This document shows, in pieces, positions 36,871 to 46,325 of a stretch of DNA of 64,000 nucleotides. Under the pieces are notes generated by a model, which saw nothing but the letters and a program-made list of their open reading frames with translations, had not been told where the DNA came from and searched no databases. Numbering within the stretch: the first letter of the stretch is position 1; each line of letters opens with the position of its first letter. The position numbers and the translations under genes were made by a program. Source of the DNA: Channa striata (lineage: Eukaryota; Chordata; Actinopteri; Anabantiformes; Channidae); the NCBI GenBank assembly GCA_033026295.1, contig JAUPFM010000123.1:1-64000 (forward strand), read 5' to 3'.

Positions 36871-36903
36871 CGAGTCAACACCCGAAGAGTGTGCAGTGCA
36901 AGG
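36868..36903 (+). other. Right junction of the GC-rich block
   Basis: About 36 bp of non-repetitive sequence (GAGTCAACACCCGAAGAGTG followed by TGCAGTGCAAGGG) separates the minisatellite from the intact satellite, which starts sharply at TTATGCTCGCAATCGCC. The block ends AGTGCAAGGG and begins CCCTCGTGCT. The reverse complement of the end, CCCTTGCACT, matches the start at 7 of 10 positions, and all three mismatches are transitions. This could be a weak terminal inverted repeat or chance. Confidence 0.5.
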
Positions 36904-39453
36904 GTTATGCTCGCAATCGCCTTTTCTCAGCGAGAAACTGCTGTTTTGAAGCCAAGCTTGTATTGAACAATTTCTGCACCAAACTCAAATAAAACTGTGT
37001 CTGCCTTCTTATTTAGCCTAAATCCACTCAGCAGAACATATATACAAGCTTGTGGGATGTTTCCTTAAAAGACAGTAAATGCATGTAATTCAAGCATCCT
37101 TTTATGCTCTAATCGCCTTTTCTCAGCGAGAAAATGCTGTTTTGAAGCCAAGCTTGTATTGAACAATTTCTGCACAAAACTCAAATAAAACTGTGTCTGC
37201 CTTCTTATTTAGCCTAAATCCACTCAGGAGAGACTGAAAATAAGCTTGTGGGATGTTTCCTTAAAAGACAGTAAATGCATGTAATTCAAGCATCCTTTTA
37301 TGCTCATAATCGCCTTTTCTCAGCGAGAAAATGCTGTTTTGAAGCCAAGCTTGTATTTAACAATTTCTGCACAAAACTCAAATAAAACTGTGTCTGCCTT
37401 CTTATTTAGCCTAAATCCACTCAGCAGAACATATATACAAGCTTGTGGGATGTTTCCTTAAAAGACAGTAAATGCATGTAATTCAAGCATCCTTTTATGC
37501 TCATAATCGCCTTTTCTCAGCGAGAAAATGCTGTTTTGAAGCCAAGCTTGTATTGAACAATTTCTGCACAAAACTCAAATAAAACTGTGTCTGCCTTCTT
37601 ATTTAGCCTAAATCCAATCAGGAGAGACTGAAAATAAGCTTGTGGCATGTTTCCTTAAAAGACAGTAAATGCATGTAATTCAAGCATCCTTTTATGCTCG
37701 CAATCGCTTTTTCTCAGCGAGAAAATGCTGTTTTGAAGCCAAGCTTGTACTGAACAATTTCTGCACCAAACTCAAATAAAACTGTGTCTGCCTTCTTATT
37801 TAGCCTCAATCCAATCAGGAGAGACTTAAAAAAAGCTTGTGGCATATTTCCTTAAAAGACAGTAAATGCATGTAATTCAAGCATCCTTTTATGCTCGCAA
37901 TCGCCTTTTCTCAGCGAGAAAATGCTGTTTTGAAGCCAAGCTTGTACTGAACAATTTCTGCACCAAACTCAAATAAAACTGTGTCTGCCTTCTTATTTAG
38001 CCTAAATCCACTCAGCAGAACAGATAAACAAGCTTGTGGATGTTTCCTTAAAAGACAGTAAATGCATGTAATTCAAGCATCCTTTTATGCTCATAATCGC
38101 CTTTTCTCAGCGAGAAAATGCTGTTTTGAAGCCAAGCTTGTATTTAACAATTTCTGCACAAAACTCAAATAAAACTGTGTCTGCCTTCTTATTTAGCCTA
38201 AATCCAATCAGGAGAGACTGAAAATAAGCTTGTGGCATGTTTCCTTAAAAGACAGTAAATGCATGTAATTCAAGCATCCTTTTATGCTCACAATCGCTTT
38301 TTCTCAGCGAGAAAATGCTGTTTTGAAGCCAAGCTTGTACTGAACAATTTCTGCACCAAACTCAAATAAAACTGTGTCTGCCTTCTTATTTAGCCTCAAT
38401 CCAATCAGGAGAGACTTAAAATAAGCTTGTGGCATATTTCCTTAAAAGACAGTAAATGCATGTAAGTCAAGCATCCTTTTATGCTCATAATCGCCTTTTC
38501 TCAGCGAGAAAATGCTGTTTTGAAGCCAAGCTTGTACTAAACACATTCTGCACCAAACTCAAATAAAACTGTGTCTGCCTTCTTATTTAGCCTAAATCCA
38601 CTCAGCAGAACAGATAAACAAGCTTGTGGGATGTTTCCTTAAAAGACAGTAAATGCATGTAATTCAAGCATCCTTTTATGCTTTAATCGCCTTTTCTCAG
38701 CGAGAAAATGCTGTTTTGAAGCCAAGCTTGTATTGAACAATTTCTGCACAAAACTCAAATAAAACTGTGTCTGCCTTCTTATTTAGCCTAAATCCAATCA
38801 GGAGAGACTGAAAATAAGCTTGTGGCATGTTTCCTTAAAAGACAGTAAATGCATGTAATTCAAGCATCCTTTTATGCTCATAATCGCCTTTTATAAGCGA
38901 GAAAATGCTGTTTTGAAGCCAAGCTTGTATTGAACAATTTCTGCACCAAACTCAAATAAAACTGTGTCTGCCTTCTTATTTAGCCTAAATCCACTCAGCA
39001 GAACAGATAAACAAGCTTGTGGGATGTTTCCTTAAAAGACAGTAAATGCATGTAATTCAAGCATCCTTTTATGCTCGCAATCGCCTTTTCTCAGCGAGAA
39101 AATGCTGTTTTGAAGCCAAGCTTGTATTGAACAATTTCTGCACAAAACTCAAATAAAACTGTGTCTGCCTTCTTATTTAGCCTCAATCCAATCAGGAGAG
39201 ACTGAAAATAAGCTTGTGGCATGTTTCCTTAAAAGACAGTAAATGCATGTAATTCAAGCATCCTTTTATGCTCGCAATCGCCTTTTCTCAGCGAGAAAAT
39301 GCTGTTTTGAAGCCAAGCTTGTACTGAACAATTTCTGCACCAAACTCAAATAAAACTGTGTCTGCCTTCTTATTTAGCCTAAATCCACTCAGCAGAACAG
39401 ATAAACAAGCTTGTGGGATGTTTCCTTAAAAGACAGTAAATGCATGTAATTCA

Positions 39454-39496
39454 AGCATCCTTTTATGCTCGCAATCGCCTTTTCTCAGCGAGAAAA
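39454..39496 (+). other. Paired dyad symmetries of the monomer (shown in one reference copy)
   Basis: AGCAT (39454-39458) and ATGCT (39465-39469) form a 5-bp inverted repeat around CCTTTT. Ten bases further on, TTTTCTC (39480-39486) and GAGAAAA (39490-39496) form a perfect 7-bp inverted repeat around AGC. Both recur in nearly every monomer and are its most obvious secondary-structure elements. Short dyads are known to be enriched in centromeric satellites that lack a CENP-B box; I saw no CENP-B box here. Any role in the cell is inference. Confidence 0.9.
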
Positions 39497-39545
39497 TGCT
39501 GTTTTGAAGCCAAGCTTGTATTTAACAATTTCTGCACAAAACTCA

Positions 39546-39551
39546 AATAAA
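39546..39551 (+). promoter_or_regulatory. AATAAA hexamer present in every monomer
   Basis: CTCAAATAAAACTGTG contains a canonical polyadenylation hexamer at monomer positions 114-119, followed a few bases later by GTGTCTG. It recurs about every 197 bp on the + strand throughout both arms. Only the sequence match is seen. Whether it is used in satellite transcripts is unknown, and AT-rich repeats can carry the hexamer by chance. Confidence 0.4.
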
Positions 39552-42500
39552 ACTGTGTCTGCCTTCTTATTTAGCCTAAATCCACTCAGCAGAACATATA
39601 TACAAGCTTGTGGGATGTTTCCTTAAAAGACAGTAAATGCATGTAATTCAAGCATCCTTTTATGCTCGCAATCGCCTTTTCTCAGCGAGAAAATGCTGTT
39701 TTGAAGCCAAGCTTGTATTGAACAATTTCTGCACAAAACTCAAATAAAACTGTGTCTGCCTTCTTATTTAGCCTAAATCCACTCAGGAGAGACTGAAAAT
39801 AAGCTTGTGGGATGTTTCCTTAAAAGACAGTAAATGCATGTAATTCAAGCATCCTTTTATGCTCATAATCGCCTTTTCTCAGCGAGAAAATGCTGTTTTG
39901 AAGCCAAGCTTGTATTTAACAATTTCTGCACAAAACTCAAATAAAACTGTGTCTGCCTTCTTATTTAGCCTAAATCCACTCAGCAGAACATATATACAAG
40001 CTTGTGGGATGTTTCCTTAAAAGACAGTAAATGCATGTAATTCAAGCATCCTTTTATGCTCATAATCGCCTTTTCTCAGCGAGAAAATGCTGTTTTGAAG
40101 CCAAGCTTGTATTGAACAATTTCTGCACAAAACTCAAATAAAACTGTGTCTGCCTTCTTATTTAGCCTCAATCCAATCAGGAGAGACTTAAAAAAAGCTT
40201 GTGGCATATTTCCTTAAAAGACAGTAAATGCATGTAATTCAAGCATCCTTTTATGCTCGCAATCGCCTTTTCTCAGCGAGAAAATGCTGTTTTGAAGCCA
40301 AGCTTGTACTGAACAATTTCTGCACCAAACTCAAATAAAACTGTGTCTGCCTTCTTATTTAGCCTAAATCCACTCAGCAGAACAGATAAACAAGCTTGTG
40401 GGATGTTTCCTTAAAAGACAGTAAATGCATGTAATTCAAGCATCCTTTTATGCTCGCAATCGCCTTTTCTCAGCGAGAAAATGCTGTTTTGAAGCCAAGC
40501 TTGTATTTAACAATTTCTGCACAAAACTCAAATAAAACTGTGTCTGCCTTCTTATTTAGCCTAAATCCACTCAGCAGAACATATATACAAGCTTGTGGGA
40601 TGTTTCCTTAAAAGACAGTAAATGCATGTAATTCAAGCATCCTTTTATGCTCGCAATCGCCTTTTCTCAGCGAGAAAATGCTGTTTTGAAGCCAAGCTTG
40701 TATTGAACAATTTCTGCACAAAACTCAAATAAAACTGTGTCTGCCTTCTTATTTAGCCTAAATCCAATCAGGAGAGACTGAAAATAAGCTTGTGGCATGT
40801 TTCCTTAAAAGACAGTAAATGCATGTAATTCAAGCATCCTTTTATGCTCATAATCGCCTTTCCTCAGCGAGAAAATGCTGTTTTGAAGCCAAGCTTGTAT
40901 TTAACAATTTCTGCACAAAACTCAAATAAAACTGTGTCTGCCTTCTTATTTAGCCTAAATCCACTCAGCAGAACATATATACAAGCTTGTGGGATGTTTC
41001 CTTAAAAGACAGTAAATGCATGTAATTCAAGCATCCTTTTATGCTCATAATCGCTTTTTCTCAGCGAGAAAATGCTGTTTTAAAGCCAAGCTTGTACTGA
41101 ACAATTTCTGCACCAAACTCAAATAAAACTGTGTCTGCCTTCTTATTTAGCCTCAATCCAATCAGGAGAGACTTAAAATAAGCTTGTGGCATATTTCCTT
41201 AAAAGACAGTAAATGCATGTAATTCAAGCATCCTTTTATGCTCGCAATCGCCTTTTCTCAGCGAGAAAATGCTGTTTTGAAGCCAAGCTTGTACTGAACA
41301 ATTTCTGCACCAAACTCAAATAAAACTGTGTCTGCCTTCTTATTTAGCCTAAATCCACTCAGCAGAACAGATAAACAAGCTTGTGGGATGTTTCCTTAAA
41401 AGACAGTAAATGCATGTAATTCAAGCATCCTTTTATGCTCGCAATCGCCTTTTCTCAGCGAGAAAATGCTGTTTTGAAGCCAAGCTTGTATTTAACAATT
41501 TCTGCACAAAACTCAAATAAAACTGTGTCTGCCTTCTTATTTAGCCTAAATCCAATCAGGAGAGACTGAAAATAAGCTTGTGGCATGTTTCCTTAAAAGA
41601 CAGTAAATGCATGTAATTCAAGCATCCTTTTATGCTCGCAATCGCCTTTTCTCAGCGAGAAAATGCTGTTTTGAAGCCAAGCTTGTATTGAACAATTTCT
41701 GCACAAAACTCAAATAAAACTGTGTCTGCCTTCTTATTTAGCCTAAATCCACTCAGGAGAGACTGAAAATAAGCTTGTGGGATGTTTCCTTAAAAGACAG
41801 TAAATGCATGTAATTCAAGCATCCTTTTATGCTCGCAATCGCCTTTTCTCAGCGAGAAAATGCTGTTTTAAAGCCAAGCTTGTATTTAACAATTTCTGCA
41901 CAAAACTCAAATAAAACTGTGTCTGCCTTCTTATTTAGCCTAAATCCACTCAGCAGAACATATATACAAGCTTGTGGGATGTTTCCTTAAAAGACAGTAA
42001 ATGCATGTAATTCAAGCATCCTTTTATGCTCATAATCGCCTTTTCTCAGCGAGAAAATGCTGTTTTGAAGCCAAGCTTGTATTGAACAATTTCTGCACAA
42101 AACTCAAATAAAACTGTGTCTGCCTTCTTATTTAGCCTAAATCCAATCAGGAGAGACTGAAAATAAGCTTGTGGCATGTTTCCTTAAAAGACAGTAAATG
42201 CATGTAATTCAAGCATCCTTTTATGCTCATAATCGCTTTTTCTCAGCGAGAAAATGCTGTTTTGAAGCCAAGCTTGTACTGAAATATTTCTGCACCAAAC
42301 TCAAATAAAACTGTGTCTGCCTTCTTATTTAGCCTCAATCCAATCAGGAGAGACTTAAAAAAGCTTGTGGCATATTTCCTTAAAAGACAGTAAATGCATG
42401 TAATTCAAGCATCCTTTTATGCTCGCAATCGCCTTTTCTCAGCGAGAAAATGCTGTTTTGAAGCCAAGCTTGTACTGAACAATTTCTGCACCAAACTCAA

Positions 42501-45340
42501 ATAAAACTGTGTCTGCCTTCTTATTTAGCCTAAATCCACTCAGCAGAACAGATAAACAAGCTTGTGGGATGTTTCCTTAAAAGACAGTAAATGCATGTAA
42601 TTCAAGCATCCTTTTATGCTCGCAATCGCCTTTTCTCAGCGAGAAAATGCTGTTTTGAAGCCAAGCTTGTATTTAACAATTTCTGCACAAAACTCAAATA
42701 AAACTGTGTCTGCCTTCTTATTTAGCCTAAATCCACTCAGCAGAACATATATACAAGCTTGTGGGATGTTTCCTTAAAAGACAGTAAATGCATGTAATTC
42801 AAGCATCCTTTTATGCTCGCAATCGCCTTTTCTCAGCGAGAAAATGCTGTTTTGAAGCCAAGCTTGTATTGAACAATTTCTGCACAAAACTCAAATAAAA
42901 CTGTGTCTGCCTTCTTATTTAGCCTAAATCCAATCAGGAGAGACTGAAAATAAGCTTGTGGCATGTTTCCTTAAAAGACAGTAAATGCATGTAATTCAAG
43001 CATCCTTTTATGCTCGCAATCGCCTTTCCTCAGCGAGAAAATGCTGTTTTGAAGCCAAGCTTGTATTTAACAATTTCTGCACAAAACTCAAATAAAACTG
43101 TGTCTGCCTTCTTATTTAGCCTAAATCCACTCAGCAGAACATATATACAAGCTTGTGGGATGTTTCCTTAAAAGACAGTAAATGCATGTAATTCAAGCAT
43201 CCTTTTATGCTCGCAATCGCTTTTTCTCAGCGAGAAAATGCTGTTTTGAAGCCAAGCTTGTACTGAACAATTTCTGCACCAAACTCAAATAAAACTGTGT
43301 CTGCCTTCTTATTTAGCCTCAATCCAATCAGGAGAGACTTAAAATAAGCTTGTGGCATATTTCCTTAAAAGACAGTAAATGCATGTAATTCAAGCATCCT
43401 TTTATGCTCGCAATCGCCTTTTCTCAGCGAGAAAATGCTGTTTTGAAGCCAAGCTTGTACTGAACAATTTCTGCACCAAACTCAAATAAAACTGTGTCTG
43501 CCTTCTTATTTAGCCTAAATCCACTCAGCAGAACAGATAAACAAGCTTGTGGGATGTTTCCTTAAAAGACAGTAAATGCATGTAATTCAAGCATCCTTTT
43601 ATGCTCGCAATCGCCTTTTCTCAGCGAGAAAATGCTGTTTTGAAGCCAAGCTTGTATTTAACAATTTCTGCACAAAACTCAAATAAAACTGTGTCTGCCT
43701 TCTTATTTAGCCTAAATCCAATCAGGAGAGACTGAAAATAAGCTTGTGGCATGTTTCCTTAAAAGACAGTAAATGCATGTAATTCAAGCATCCTTTTATG
43801 CTCGCAATCGCCTTTTCTCAGCGAGAAAATGCTGTTTTGAAGCCAAGCTTGTACTGAACAATTTCTGCACCAAACTCAAATAAAACTGTGTCTGCCTTCT
43901 TATTTAGCCTAAATCCACTCAGCAGAACAGATAAACAAGCTTGTGGGATGTTTCCTTAAAAGACAGTAAATGCATGTAATTCAAGCATCCTTTTATGCTC
44001 GCAATCGCCTTTTCTCAGCGAGAAAATGCTGTTTTGAAGCCAAGCTTGTATTTAACAATTTCTGCACAAAACTCAAATAAAACTGTGTCTGCCTTCTTAT
44101 TTAGCCTAAATCCACTCAGCAGAACATATATACAAGCTTGTGGGATGTTTCCTTAAAAGACAGTAAATGCATGTAATTCAAGCATCCTTTTATGCTCGCA
44201 ATCGCCTTTTCTCAGCGAGAAAATGCTGTTTTGAAGCCAAGCTTGTATTGAACAATTTCTGCACAAAACTCAAATAAAACTGTGTCTGCCTTCTTATTTA
44301 GCCTAAATCCAATCAGGAGAGACTGAAAATAAGCTTGTGGCATGTTTCCTTAAAAGACAGTAAATGCATGTAATTCAAGCATCCTTTTATGCTCGCAATC
44401 GCCTTTTCTCAGCGAGAAAATGCTGTTTTGAAGCCAAGCTTGTATTGAACAATTTCTGCACAAAACTCAAATAAAACTGTGTCTGCCTTCTTATTTAGCC
44501 TAAATCCAATCAGGAGAGACTGAAAATAAGCTTGTGGCATGTTTCCTTAAAGACAGTAAATGCATGTAATTCAAGCATCCTTTTATGCTCGCAATCGCCT
44601 TTCCTCAGCGAGAAAATGCTGTTTTGAAGCCAAGCTTGTATTTAACAATTTCTGCACAAAACTCAAATAAAACTGTGTCTGCCTTCTTATTTAGCCTAAA
44701 TCCACTCAGGAGAGACTGAAAATAAGCTTTTGGGATGTTTCCTTAAAAGACAGTAAATGCATGTAATTCAAGCATCCTTTTATGCTCGCAATCGCCTTTT
44801 CTCAGCGAGAAAATGCTGTTTTGAAGCCAAGCTTGTATTGAACAATTTCTGCACAAAACTCAAATAAAACTGTGTCTGCCTTCTTATTTAGCCTAAATCC
44901 AATCAGGAGAGACTGAAAATAAGCTTGTGGCATGTTTCCTTAAAAGACAGTAAATGCATGTAATTCAAGCATCCTTTTATGCTCGCAATCGCCTTTTCTC
45001 AGCGAGAAAATGCTGTTTTGAAGCCAAGCTTGTATTGAACAATTTCTGCACAAAACTCAAATAAAACTGTGTCTGCCTTCTTATTTAGCCTAAATCCAAT
45101 CAGGAGAGACTGAAAATAAGCTTGTGGCATGTTTCCTTAAAAGACAGTAAATGCATGTAATTCAAGCATCCTTTTATGCTCGCAATCGCTTTTTCTCAGC
45201 GAGAAAATGCTGTTTTGAAGCCAAGCTTGTACTGAACAATTTCTGCACCAAACTCAAATAAAACTGTGTCTGCCTTCTTATTTAGCCTCAATCCAATCAG
45301 GAGAGACTTAAAATAAGCTTGTGGCATATTTCCTTAAAAG

Positions 45341-46325
45341 ACAGTAAATGCATGTAAGTCAAGCATCCTTTTATGCTCGCAATCGCCTTTTCTCAGCGAG
45401 AAAATGCTGTTTTGAAGCCAAGCTTGTACTAAACAATTTCTGCACCAAACTCAAATAAAACTGTGTCTGCCTTCTTATTTAGCCTAAATCCACTCAGCAG
45501 AACAGATAAACAAGCTTGTGGGATGTTTCCTTAAAAGACAGTAAATGCATGTAATTCAAGCATCCTTTTATGCTCGCAATCGCCTTTTCTCAGCGAGAAA
45601 ATGCTGTTTTGAAGCCAAGCTTGTATTTAACAATTTCTGCACAAAACTCAAATAAAACTGTGTCTGCCTTCTTATTTAGCCTAAATCCAATCAGGAGAGA
45701 CTGAAAATAAGCTTGTGGCATGTTTCCTTAAAAGACAGTAAATGCATGTAATTCAAGCATCCTTTTATGCTCGCAATCGCCTTTCCTCAGCGAGAAAATG
45801 CTGTTTTGAAGCCAAGCTTGTATTTAACAATTTCTGCACAAAACTCAAATAAAACTGTGTCTGCCTTCTTATTTAGCCTAAATCCAATCAGGAGAGACTG
45901 AAAATAAGCTTGTGGCATGTTTCCTTAAAAGACAGTAAATGCATGTAATTCAAGCATCCTTTTATGCTCGCAATCGCCTTTTCTCAGCGAGAAAATGCTG
46001 TTTTGAAGCCAAGCTTGTATTTAACAATTTCTGCACAAAACTCAAATAAAACTGTGTCTGCCTTCTTATTTAGCCTAAATCCAATCAGGAGAGACTGAAA
46101 ATAAGCTTGTGGCATGTTTCCTTAAAAGACAGTAAATGCATGTAATTCAAGCATCCTTTTATGCTCGCAATCGCTTTTTCTCAGCGAGAAAATGCTGTTT
46201 TGAAGCCAAGCTTGTACTGAACAATTTCTGCACCAAACTCAAATAAAACTGTGTCTGCCTTCTTATTTAGCCTCAATCCAATCAGGAGAGACTTAAAATA
46301 AGCTTGTGGCATATTTCCTTAAAAG
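45341..46325 (+). repeat. 5-monomer higher-order repeat unit (985 bp)
   Basis: Monomer order: (1) GTAAGTCAAGC, GTACTAAAC, CAGATAAAC; (2) GTATTTAAC with CCAATC; (3) CCTTTCCTCAG with GTATTTAAC; (4) GTATTTAAC with CCAATC; (5) CGCTTTTTCTC, GTACTGAAC, CCTCAATCC, GACTTAAAATAAGC, GGCATATTTCC. The same order, with GTATTGAAC in monomer 2, recurs at 50456-51440 and 56553-57538, so this is the basic higher-order unit of the right arm. Confidence 0.9.

Larger units (their letters stand above)
34956..36903. other. GC-rich, CpG-rich block interrupting the satellite
   Basis: About 1.95 kb of DNA quite unlike the flanks: rich in CpG, G-runs and C-runs, followed by a pyrimidine tract and two minisatellites. 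The satellite stops after CATCCTTTTAT and resumes at TTATGCTCGC, the same point of the monomer, in the same orientation, with TTAT on both sides. I see no poly(A) tail, transposase frame or convincing gene. It could be a transposed or translocated CpG-island/minisatellite fragment, a non-autonomous element, or a remnant of the locus the array expanded around. Frames of 100-240 codons here follow the repeat units and are not accepted as genes. Confidence 0.9.
39433..39629 (+). repeat. Reference type A monomer (197 bp)
   Basis: A clean full-length copy. Its distinguishing block reads CCACTCAGCAGAACATATAT followed by ACAAGCTTGTGGG. Sub-variants change the end of the block to CATATAAAC, CATATACAC or CAGATAAAC; I saw the last only to the right of the GC-rich block. 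A second variable point near positions 86-95 reads GTATTGAAC, GTATTTAAC, GTACTGAAC, GTACTAAAC or GTATATAAC. GTACTGAAC usually travels with CACCAAAC and GTATTTAAC with CACAAAAC, so these two positions are linked. Confidence 0.95.

Noticed and set aside
36231..36881. 216-codon minus-strand frame
   Set aside because: Its residues repeat with the 37- and 128-bp minisatellite periods, and overlapping open frames exist on the + strand. There is no recognisable domain.
34956..36903. rDNA intergenic spacer fragment
   Set aside because: The CT tracts and GC-rich minisatellites are reminiscent of vertebrate rDNA spacers, but I recognise no rRNA gene, promoter or terminator motif. A database search would be needed, so it is not called.
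34956..36903. Endogenous retrovirus, LINE or SINE insertion
   Set aside because: No LTR pair, reverse-transcriptase frame, A/B box or poly(A) tail is visible.
36885..36912. Telomeric repeat at the right junction (AAGGGTTATG)
   Set aside because: Only one partial GGGTTA-like hexamer is present, with no tandem run.
39433..39629. CENP-B box in the monomer
   Set aside because: No TTCG....A..CGGG pattern is visible in the consensus on either strand; only the unrelated dyads are present.
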